Below are positions 11,318-20,573 of a stretch of 64,000 nucleotides of DNA, piece after piece. The translations under genes and the position numbers were made by a program. Source of the stretch: Cordia subcordata. Taxonomy: Eukaryota > Streptophyta > Magnoliopsida > Boraginales > Cordiaceae. The notes below the pieces were generated by a model. That model worked only from the letters and a program-made list of their open reading frames with translations. It did no database searches and was not told the DNA's origin. Where the stretch lies: contig JAPTOF010000017.1 in the NCBI GenBank assembly GCA_028554755.1, forward strand, positions 806,001-870,000, given 5' to 3'. Positions within the stretch are counted from its first letter, which is position 1. Each line of letters opens with the position of its first letter.

Positions 11318-11937
11318 ACTAACACCCTTTTGAATAAACATTTTATGTTTCACCTTGTTAAATCTAGACAAAATGTCACCTTCCGTTGGGGAAGTTAATG
11401 ACATTTATCACTAACGTGAATTGGATATGGAAAGCTGTGGGGTATTTCCAGTCCCCTCTCCCACTCAATATTTTAACTTAAGGGTTTCCTTTGATATTCT
11501 TGCTTTGTTTTAGATCTAAACACATTTTGGATATATGTAAATCCCTTTGTGTTACTAAAACATTGCAATATCACAATAGATCTCTTACCTATATCTGGGT
11601 GCATAGACCCTTAGGTTGATATATATACATGTAAATCTCAAGTTAAGTTCTTTTAATGTTGTCATGAGATCTCATGGCATCTTTAGACATAGCCGCTTGT
11701 AATTCTCTTGTCTAAGCCATTCTCATAAACTTAACTATCTTTGAGAATCAACATGACTAATTTTTATAAACCCTAATGAGTGGCCATATTTCTAGGTGGC
11801 AATCATGCTAATGCAAATATGTTAAAACCATATATCAATGCACTATAAATATCCACCAAAAATATGTTAGAATCCCTCTTTGATGACTCCCTGTAATCTT
11901 CAACAAAAACAGCACACATAGTAGTTTTTTCTGCCTC

Positions 11938-12068
11938 AGCCGGTCGACCGTCAATAAGAGCCGGTCGACCGGCTCCAATTGCTTTAGGAATTTTTTTTTT
12001 TTTTACTCTCTGGAGTAGCTGGTCGACCTAGCCGGTCAACCGGTTAAGTCCACCCGGTCGTCCGGCTT
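11938..12068. repeat. GGTCGACC palindrome cluster in COP1 leader
   Basis: Five palindrome units (about 11,940, 11,961-11,973, 12,021-12,028, 12,032-12,043 and 12,054-12,066) such as CCGGTCGACCGGC. The flank CTCTGGAGTAGCTGGTCGAC closely resembles the cluster in LTRs of the gypsy-type elements (for example 3939-3980), although copia and gypsy are different superfamilies. Confidence 0.65.
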
Positions 12069-12467
12069 GCTTACCAGGTAGAGTATTCCTATATGCTGTT
12101 TTTCTTGTTTTTCTCCTTGGTCTTCAAAGATTACAATAATACACTTTGCCATTGCTAATACAAGCTTCATAAAGAAACATTACAAGGATATCAAAACATC
12201 CTATGCTTCTTTTAAATGAAACTAAAAGCAATAACCAGGAATATTTTATACATGAAATCGCCTATGGCTAAGCTTTGTTGACCGTACACGAAAATCTCTC
12301 ATGCATACATACGAACCATCAAGGGGATTTTATATTACCTGCTTATACAAGCATAAAACCACAAGTATATGCAACACAAGATTTCCTAATCTTGCCACTC
12401 ACAAGATGACTAATATATATTTATGCAAATACAATATTCTTGCATAGTCTAAGCATGTTGTGTGTGA

Positions 12468-12485
12468 GCCTAAGCTCTGATACCA
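12468..12485 (-). promoter_or_regulatory. COP1 primer-binding site (tRNA-iMet)
   Basis: The minus strand reads TGGTATCAGAGCTTAGGC, the standard initiator-Met PBS of plant copia elements, two bases from the LTR end. Confidence 0.92.
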
Positions 12486-12487
12486 AT

Positions 12488-14382
12488 TGTAGGATCGATA
12501 TTATTAAGTGTGGGGTATCCTAGTCCATATTTTCTAAATTATAACTAAGAAAACATGCTAGGAAAATAAAATAGCCACATTACACACACAAGAACATGCT
12601 CAAGAACATATAGAATATAACTAATGCTTGCAAAAATATATAAAGCAAACCTCTTGAAGCATGGGGCCTTTGATGAAGCTAAAACCGGTTACAAGCTTTG
12701 TTCCCGTTCACGAACAAGGCCACCAAAATTTGCTATAAGAGTGTCACAATAAGCAACTCCCTAGTCTTCTTCCCTATGATGAAAGAGACTTATCTTGAGA
12801 GAATAGCCTCTTGTGTGGGAAGAAGCAAAGTAATATGCTCTTGAAAAACTAGAGCAAAAATCACACAATAAGTGTGTACTATGTGTTGTAGTATTTTCTT
12901 GCCAAAAAGGAAGAAATCAACTACAAAGTGGAATGCATAAAAGGTGTAGGGTCTTGTCTATTTATAGAGAGAACCTTGGCATCTAAAGTTGCTAAACTTT
13001 CAATGTGGGAGAAAATTTCCATGTAGTATTTCCTTTTGAAACTTGTCAATCTTGTCTTGGAAGACTTGTGCAAGTTGTCCACTTGTTTTTGTAGTATTTT
13101 GCAAGTTGTCCACTTGTCTTGGAAGACTTAGGCCAAGCCCATTATCCAAGTCCAACACATAGTCCATAATCCATGTGGAGGCCCAAGCCGAATAGGAAAC
13201 CATCTTAGCCCAATTAGGTTATCTTGGACTCTAAAGAAAGCCCAAACCTAATTTCAAGCTTTGGCCCAATAAGGCTACTACCACAATATGGAATTTGCTC
13301 TTTCAAGATTACTCTCTCAAAGTCATTTCAACTAGGGAAGGGACCAAGAAGACACAATTATCATTGGCTTCCAAAAATAATTAAAAATATCCTTGCCCGA
13401 TCTTGGCGACATAATAATTATTTTTAACTTCGATCTATTCCACCATAAGATCAAAGTTGCACTCCAAGAATAATTGTCATTACCCAAAAGCTTATCACAA
13501 AAGAATGTGAACTTTGTCTTTGACCTACTAAATAACTGACCATAATGCCCCTCTATGTATACCCATAGCTAAGACCGGTCCTTTGGCCTGTGTACTATCA
13601 CCTTCTTAGTTGTATCTTTTTCCATTGGGTTTCTTGTCCTATTGCCAACCATCCTTGGTCATGGAATCTCTTGATCTCGGAGCGACCCTCAAGCCATATG
13701 GTGACACACCTATAAAGGTAGTATCACTAGATCTAGATTCGGATGATAAATTTGGACAATCCCAAAAGGGGCACATAGATTCCATTTTTGCATATGCATG
13801 TTCTAATTAATTAGAACTTAGCACTCAATGCACAAGGTTGTTGATCCTAATAAAATAAGATCTCACCCACAGTGAATCAAAGTACTAAACCCTAACTTCA
13901 TTAGTTCATCCACATATACTCAAGATTAAAAGCAATGATCATTTAGTAGCAGTGAGTGTCTTGTTTTCTTTCTTTGATAGTACGTCGCTAGAAAACATAC
14001 TCACAATGGTCCTATCCAATACGTGACACACGTACAATTGAGACAAATTCAGAAAGTCCTCCAATGACCTAGGTAGATCACCCTCAAAGAGGAGACTTAC
14101 TCAATATAACCTTATCAAAGTAGAGTGCCCAACACTACTATTTGGTTATGGATTCAATTTATGACGTGACTAAATCTAGACTTGAACCTACTGTGCGTCC
14201 AGCCTCACTGCGCACCCAAGTCATTAGTGCAAGTCAAAGGACCTTCATACATGCATCGATAAAACATAACAGAGATTATATGTAAGAAACTCATAATGCC
14301 ATCTAACAAAAATATGATTATACATTGTTTCATATCCAAAATGTCATGTACAAGTGAGATTTAGGGCATACTAATCCTAACA
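12488..14382 (-). repeat. COP1 5' LTR (1895 bp)
   Basis: Same termini as 5033-6929. Its TATA box is at 12,958-12,966. The LTR pair differs by scattered substitutions and a few one- to three-base indels only. Confidence 0.93.
12958..12966 (-). promoter_or_regulatory. COP1 5' LTR TATA box
   Basis: TATAAATAG on the minus strand; this is the copy that would drive the genomic RNA. The repeats upstream of it (13,025-13,130) are CAAGTTGTCCACTTG-type near-palindromes. Confidence 0.7.
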
Positions 14383-14387
14383 CTTTG

Positions 14388-14613
14388 TTCTGCTAAAATG
14401 ACCTCCACACCCCTCGTCGTGACACATACTCAACACGCTCTCAAACTCGTCATCGAGCACACGCCGGTGAATCACTTGATCTATACACACCTTAAAAAGA
14501 TAGGGTTCCTCCCAAAAGAAATGTCTCACTTGTGCTAGGAACCTATCTCTCTTTCTCTTTTCCCAATGGAAGGGAAAATACCCTATGGCAAGATAATTTA
14601 CAATGTGAGCAAA
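14388..14613 (-). pseudogene. ATH-A integrase N-terminal remnant
   Basis: Continues the integrase of 4339-5027 after the COP1 insertion and its TSD. It is homologous to 28,180-28,400 of ATH-B (zinc-binding HHCC region) but broken. Confidence 0.6.
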
Positions 14614-15340
14614 TCATGATGTGTGGTGAGAGACAACAAACAATTGCTCGTCAAGAAATGAGTCACGAAAAGGAGACGAATCACTAGAAGACATACTAAC
14701 AAGACAGGAAAGGTGATCTGCTACTAAATTTTCACTACCCTTCTTGTTCCGGGTTTCAACATCTAATTCTTGAAGAATGAGCAACCATCTAATCAAGCGG
14801 GGCTTAGATTCTTTCTGAGCAAAAAAATACCTCAATGCCACATGATCGCTATAGACAATAACTTTGGACCCTAGGATGTACAACCAAAACTTGTCGAGGG
14901 AGAAGACAATTCTTAGAAGCTCTTTTTCTGTGGTGGTATAGATCTTCTAGGCCTCATCAAGAGTCTAACTAGCATAATACACTATATGGGGCAACTTGTT
15001 TCACCATTGACCTAAAACAGCTCCTATCGCGTAATCAGATACATCACACATAACCTCAAATAGGAGACTGTAGTCGAGTGGCTGGATGATTGGGGATGTA
15101 GACAATAAGGATTTAAGCCTATTAAAAGTTGTAACACACTCATCATCAAACTCAAAGGAGACATCTTATGCTAAGAGCCTAGACAAGGGGCGCGCCATAT
15201 GGCTAAAATCCTTAATGAATCTACTGTAGAATCATGCATGTTCTAGAAAAAGATCTAGCATCTTTAATACACTTAAGGACAAGCAATTTCTCAATTAATT
15301 CTACCATAGCTGGGTCAACTTCAATGCCACTATATCAGAC
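14614..15340 (-). pseudogene. ATH-A RNase H and RT connection region
   Basis: The open part 14,614-14,883 has [37 protein letters not shown] and NLVADHLS, the C-terminal half of Ty3/gypsy RNase H. Upstream to about 15,340 the connection and first RNase H half are recognisable by homology to 28,566-29,093 but hold stops. Confidence 0.75.
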
Positions 15341-16039
15341 TACATGACCCAAAACTATCCCCTGCTACACCATAAAGTAGGATTTCTCCCAACTTAACAT
15401 TAAATTCTTCTGCACATAATGGTCTAAGACTAAGGAGAGGTGACTCAAGCATTCATCAAAACTATTACTAAAGACTGAGAAATCATCCATGAATATCTCT
15501 AAATGTCTCTCAATATTGTCACTAAAAATGGCGATCATACACCTCTAAAACATCGCTGGGGCATTACATAGACCAAAGGGCGTTCTCCTATAGGCAAAAG
15601 TGCCATAGGGATAAGTAAAGGTGGTTTTCTCCTGGTCCTCAGGAAACACGAGGATCTGATTATACCCGGAATAGCCATCTAGAAAGCAATAGTCACTATG
15701 TCCATTTACCTTATTTAAGATCTAGTCTTGAAAAGGCAATAGGAAATTATCCTTCCTAGTTTTGGAATTGAGCTTCCTATAGTCAATACAAACTCTCCAA
15801 CCAATGGGAGTACGCATAGGGATAAGCTCTCCTCTCTCATTCTCAGCAACTGTGATCCTGGACTTCTTAAGGACTACTTGGACCGGGCTAACCCACTCAT
15901 TATCAAAGACCAGATAAATAACACTTGCATCTAAAAGCTTAATTGTCTCTTTCTTAACTACTTCGCTCGTGTATGGCTTTAGCCTTCTTTGCATGTCCAA
16001 AGAAAAAATGGCTCTATCCTTAAGATGAATACGATACAT
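15341..16039 (-). pseudogene. ATH-A reverse transcriptase
   Basis: The N-terminal part (15,722-16,039) shows EVVKKETIKLLDASVIYLV, WVSPVQVVLKKS, GELIPMRTPIGWRVCIDYRK and LNSKTRKDN, an Athila/Tat-type RT start. The palm motif FMDDF is intact at 15,479-15,493, unlike ATH-B and ATH-D. Stops between the blocks break the frame. Confidence 0.8.
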
Positions 16040-16959
16040 GCAATCGAAGGGTCAAGTCCTCTCAAATCATCAATTTTTCACCCTATAGCCTTCCTATATT
16101 TCCTATGAACCTTTAAGAGATGCTTCTCATGCTCACTGGAAAGATTAGAAGATATAATAACTGGAAGGGTCTCACTAAGGCCTAGGAATGCATATTTCAA
16201 AGGGTCAGGAAAGGGTTTAAGCTCTAAAGATGGGATAGGCTCAACCAAGGGGGACTCAACCTCAAAGAACTCTCAACCAAGGAGATAGAAGGCATAACCG
16301 CAAGTGACTTATCAATCAAAGAACTCTCAACTGAGAAGGTAAAAGCTACACATTTTTGCTCTAAGGTCTCCAAATCAAAGCTAGACAATAATTCCTCAAA
16401 TTTTTTCAATTCTTCTCCATCAATCATAGTTCTCTCTACAAAGTCCTCGACACAAGAATCAATAACATCTACTCTAAATCACTCTTTTCCAGCCGTTTTT
16501 CCTCCTACACTAGCCCTATTCACCATCTCGGCAACCTTTATAATAAACTTAAAATTCCTAAATTTCGTCTCTAATAACCCTAACCTATAATAAATAGTGG
16601 GATTTGCGGTAGCAAGGAAAGGGCGACCTAATTGAACAGGGGTGGAATGCTTAGAATCGTGACCCAAATCCATATCACATACAATGAAGTCAATAGGGTA
16701 CATGAACTCACTAACTTGGACCATAACGTCCTTTACCACACCCTTAGGTCTATGCTTGGACTTATCAGCTAGTTGAAGAGTGACATGTGTAAGGGACAAC
16801 TTAGATAGGGAATGAGATTCACACTACACCCTAAATATAACAAGCCATGATCAATCTGGGTTTCGCGGATCGTACACGGAATGGTGAAAGCTCCGGGGTC
16901 GCTCATCTTGGCTGAAAGGCCTGAAGTGCATATACTACTCACTTTTTCCATAAGCCTCA
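16040..16959 (-). pseudogene. ATH-A aspartic protease and linker
   Basis: The linker (16,224-16,427) contains LKKFEELLSSFDLETLEQKC. The protease (16,479-16,959) has YLGCSVNLIPY where the family has DLGSSVNLIPY, so the catalytic Asp appears as Tyr. It continues with LQLADKSKHRPKGVVKDVMV, the flap region FMYPIDFIV and LGRPFLATA. The upstream half continues at 35,184 across ATH-B. Confidence 0.78.
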
Positions 16960-17607
16960 TGATGTCATCTCTAGAGTGCAAGCTCTAAAGACCCGCCAGT
17001 GCACGGATCAGTGTAGTAGAGTATATGTGAGAATGGGTGTCAAACCATAAGGAGGCTAGTTGATAAAGTGGATTCTGTGCTCATGTGTCCTAAAGGTGCA
17101 GAAAAGAAAACCTATACTAAGCATATTTTTGGGATTTTGGATTAACGAGAACTCGAGAGTAAGAAAATAAAACTACACTACAAGAATGGAAAGTGGGGAA
17201 ATAACACAACGAAAATTTGGAAAACATAGCAAGAAAGTAGAAAACTCAAGAAGCTCAATTTCAAGGGTGAAATTTGCGAAGAAATCCCATAGATAATAAA
17301 CCCTAAGAGAGGGAATAAATATATTGATGAATAATTTTGGAAAAGTTCCGCCAACAATGAAAACTTTCACCCCTATATATAGTTATTTTAGGAATCCAAA
17401 ACCAAATAGAATTTGACTCTACTAGTCCTTTCCATATAAAAATAGCTAATAAACTAATTCTAATATAATTAGGACTCAATAACAAATAACAATAGGACTC
17501 AATAACAGATAACAAATGCAAAGATGTTAGGGTGACTTTGATATATGAATGGGTGATTCTATACTCAGATGCTAGGGGATTAAAGAATGATGGCTTACTA
17601 TGGTGAC
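16960..17607 (-). repeat. ATH-B 3' LTR, distal segment
   Basis: Starts TGATGTC and corresponds to 33,157-33,506 of the 5' LTR plus an insert at about 17,205-17,508. It is interrupted by NA2 after GTGAC and continues at 24,303. Confidence 0.85.
17205..17508. repeat. ~300-base insert in ATH-B 3' LTR
   Basis: Present only in this LTR; the 5' LTR has 17 other bases at this point. It contains a direct repeat AGGACTCAATAACA (17,471 and 17,495) and, on the minus strand, a good TATA motif ATATATAGGGG (about 17,374-17,384). No clear TSD or TG...CA ends. It could be a short solo-LTR fragment or a sequence exchanged from another element. Confidence 0.55.
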
Positions 17608-18000
17608 TGATATCGCTATTTGAGCACAAGCCTTAATAGCCTGCAAATGCACGGGACGTGTGTAGTACAGTGTGTGCAAATGTGGGGTTGAATCCATAGA
17701 GAGGCTACCTTAGTTTAGTCTCTATGTGCTCGGGTGCCTTAAACTAGCCACGTACGTGTGTGTACTTACTTTGGGATGGAAGGGAGCTCGGAAAAAGGAA
17801 AATAAAAACTAATCTATGGAGGAACTTAAAGGAGCCAAACTAAGGAAGGAAACACTAATAAAGAAGAAGGGGACCTACGGCGAATGCATTGCAACAAGAC
17901 TTGGGCTATGATAACAGATGAGGTCTATCTAAGGCTCGGGACTTCTATTGCCGTTGTGTTGATCAGGGGCTCTCTTAACCAATACAAGTGTTTCAACTCG

Positions 18001-18149
18001 TTAGCTGGATTTAAAGCTAAGGGCCAATCCCTCCCAGCCTACGCAATCCATGCTTAGAACTTATCCTCTTGGCTGGATTTAAAGCCAAGGACTAGCACCT
18101 AAACTCGACTAAGCATAGCAAGTAACCTATTAGCTGGATTTAAAGCTAA
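18001..18149 (-). repeat. Three hairpin repeats, NA2 3' LTR
   Basis: Units at 18,001-18,020 (TTAGC/GCTAA type), 18,069-18,088 (TTGGC/GCCAA) and 18,130-18,149 (TTAGC/GCTAA). The fourth unit of the family was lost by deletion between repeats. Confidence 0.75.
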
Positions 18150-18665
18150 AGCCTACTCTACTAAGCAAAGCCACGAGATTAAGCACAATCACATCACCCA
18201 TATAAGTAGATAAGAGCATTTCAAGCACAAATAACACGTGCATATTCACTTAGGCATTTTAACAAACGCATAGACATGTTTGATTTCCAATACATAGACA
18301 TATTGAATTATGCCATAAATTTATGTAAATAAACATGTATTAAGAGCCAAAGATCTACACAAATCCATTATTCAAAGCCCTAATCTAATACACAACAACA
18401 ATCAACCCTAAATCTAGCCTAATCTAGCAACATATTTACAAGAAATATAGAAAGAACAAGAAGAACTTCCCTAAATTCTTGCTTCCAAATCCGTACAAAT
18501 CCTTCAAATCTTTGTTTAATGCTTCAATCATAGCTTGGTGTTGGGTTTAGATGGTGGTTTAGGGTGTTTTGTGAAATGGGTAAAGGGTTAGGGTTTATTA
18601 GGATTTAAGAAATAAAAGTTCCTCCCCTGAAAATGAGCTGAAACGAGCTTTTTATGGATTTCTTC

Positions 18666-18783
18666 AGCGCACAGCCGGTCAACCGGCTCCTCTTTCTTGC
18701 TCGACCGGCTTCAATCATGATGCTCTCTGGACTGGCCGGTCGACCGTCTAGGTTGACCGGCTCTTCTTCTAAGTCGATCGGCT
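18666..18783. promoter_or_regulatory. GGTCGACC palindrome cluster, NA2 3' LTR
   Basis: Shortened version of the cluster at 3878-4075, with about six units. TATA-like CCATAAAAAG on the minus strand is adjacent at about 18,648-18,657. Confidence 0.55.
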
Positions 18784-19049
18784 GGATCGGAATGATCTTT
18801 TCTTTATTTCTTTTCTTCCGATCTTCATCCGTTAGCTCATTTCTTCCTCACATGAGCTTGAACCCTTCCAAAACACTCCTAAAACATGGAATATAACACT
18901 TAGTATAGTATTTATGCACCTAAATACATTATGTACAAATATTAACAAATATGCATAAACTTTATACTAAGCGCACTCAATTGTACTCTAAACACCCTTA
19001 AATATGCATGCAAAAACTAGATGCAAACATGCACAAATGACACACATCA

Positions 19050-19068
19050 ACACCCCCAAACCTTCCCC
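19050..19068 (-). promoter_or_regulatory. NA2 polypurine tract
   Basis: The minus strand reads GGGGAAGGTTTGGGGGTGT directly before the 3' LTR. It is preceded by the inverted repeat TTGCTTGAGGACAAGCAA (complement at 19,071-19,088). Confidence 0.8.
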
Positions 19069-20573
19069 TTGCTTGTCCTCAAGCAAGCCTAAATGAAGTC
19101 TATCCTCATGCTTTTCAAAGAGTTGCCAATTGCATTGACTTGCTATCTTTTCGCATCCAAGGGATACGAGGGGTCATTCTTTTCATGTAAGGGCTTCCCT
19201 AGTCTTTTTCAGATCCTCCCTTTGATCATAAGGGGTCTCACACCTCTTGGGAATGTCACCAAGTAGCTTGATCCACCACAAACTTAGGATTCCAACTCAC
19301 GCACTCGGGATGTTGATACTTTGTGCTCTATCAACTAACATGGCCTCCCAATATGCACTTAGCCCCAAAGATACAAGAAAGATAAGATACATCACAATGG
19401 CTCACATTGACTAAGAGCCTTATTCATAACACATGAAAGAACAAAAGAGATACTTGTGTCAAATTGACATTATGTCACTTGACACTTATTCAACTTACCT
19501 CACTTTTCAATCTTTTTGTTGCCTTTTGGCTTTTCTCTTTTTCTCATTTTTTTTTCTTTTTTGTTTGTTTTTTTTTTCAATACATAAATAGAACAAAAAG
19601 AAAGGAAAAAGAAGAGGCTAAGGCAAACTAAAAGAACCAATCAAGGAATGGGCACTCATATCAACAACCCTTTAAAAACACTTTTTCCAACCAAGTTGTG
19701 GGGAAACTACAAGGTGCATTCTTAGAAATACTCATTCCCCATAGTTTTCAAAAGGATTCTCTTCAAAGTCTAGGTTATACCCTACACTCTATTTACTCCC
19801 CACAATACACCCATATCTTCTCCAATCAAAGAAGTCAATAACAAAAGCCAACTCTCCAACCAACGTGGAGATAAACTAACTCAAAATATGCAAAAAAAAT
19901 GAAAAATTTGAACACATTTTAAGCAAAAAATAAGATATGGCAAGCAAATCTATCCCAAATATGATATAAACAATAAATGAACAACCACACCCCCAAACCT
20001 AAACTTTGCTTGTCCTGAAGCAAAAATCACAAAACCACATGACAAGCAATCAACATGAAATACATATGGGGAATGCGGAGAGGGATAGATAAGGACAAGT
20101 AAAAGATGGATAGATACAACCTTGTTTCCATGTAGTCCGCAAATGCCAAAGACAATCCAATGATCTACTAGCCTCTATCTTTTGTGGAAAGCACTAATGC
20201 TCAAAAAACAAAGAAGAGATTAGAAGATATGCTATGCAAGCTCACATTGACATTTGAAATGATAAACAAGGATGTAAACACGGGGTAAGGAATTGATGCA
20301 CAAATGAAGGAAAGGAGCAAGAACAAGTAAGGGAGTAAAAATCTAACCTAATAAGAATGAAAATAAACAAAAAAAATCCTAAAATATAAAAAAGGTAAGA
20401 TAAACAAAAGCAATCTAATCTGTTATGTACAAAGTAAGAATAAGTACAAGAAAACTAATCTACTATATACAAAGGCAAAGGCAAATAAAGACAAGAAAAA
20501 CAAGAAAAATATGAACAAGCCTAGGGTGCCTCCTAGTAGCGCTGGATTTAACGCCTCCAGCCGAGCGCCAATG
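19069..20573 (-). other. NA2 3' untranslated region with second polypurine module
   Basis: No gene seen in 1.5 kb. A second module at 19,986-20,028 repeats the arrangement at the 3' LTR: a GCTTG/CAAGC hairpin followed by AAAGTTTAGGTTTGGGGGTG (minus strand). Between the modules lies a long purine-rich stretch (19,500-19,620, minus strand). The stretch 19,650-19,810 is alignable to 26,325-26,490 of ATH-B and 55,800-55,960 of ATH-D. Confidence 0.65.

Larger units (their letters stand above)
10890..12467 (-). other. COP1 5' leader, no gene
   Basis: About 1.6 kb between the primer-binding site and gag without coding potential. It holds dispersed repeats of a CCATCGATGGGATGGCCGAA-like unit (11,009-11,317) and a GGTCGACC palindrome cluster (11,938-12,068). 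Packaging or translation signals would be expected here, but none can be proven by eye. Confidence 0.6.
5033..14382 (-). mobile_element. COP1: complete Ty1/copia retrotransposon
   Basis: It is 9350 bp long, flanked by the perfect TSD CTTTG (5028-5032 and 14,383-14,387). It has two long LTRs (1897 and 1895 bp), a tRNA-iMet primer-binding site and a polypurine tract. The domain order on the minus strand is gag, protease, integrase, RT, RNase H, which is diagnostic for copia. The LTRs differ at roughly 30 sites by eye (about 98-99% identity), indicating a fairly recent insertion. Every coding domain is damaged (in-frame stops, frameshifts, lost RT and zinc-knuckle residues). The RNase H text and long LTRs resemble the Tork/Angela group, but I am not certain of the lineage. 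Confidence 0.92.
17608..19049 (-). repeat. NA2 3' LTR (1442 bp)
   Basis: Bounded TGATATC...ACACATCA. About 170 bases shorter than the 5' LTR, because one hairpin unit and the spacer beside it are missing near 18,100, plus part of the palindrome cluster. Confidence 0.9.

Noticed and set aside
16960..17607. First reading that an LTR was fused directly to a protease gene by deletion
   Set aside because: The CCTCA duplication at 16,955-16,959 and 35,179-35,183 shows that ATH-B inserted into ATH-A, so no deletion is needed.
18001..18149. Regularly spaced palindromic repeats considered as a CRISPR-like array
   Set aside because: Plant LTR context, unequal spacers, few units and no cas genes.
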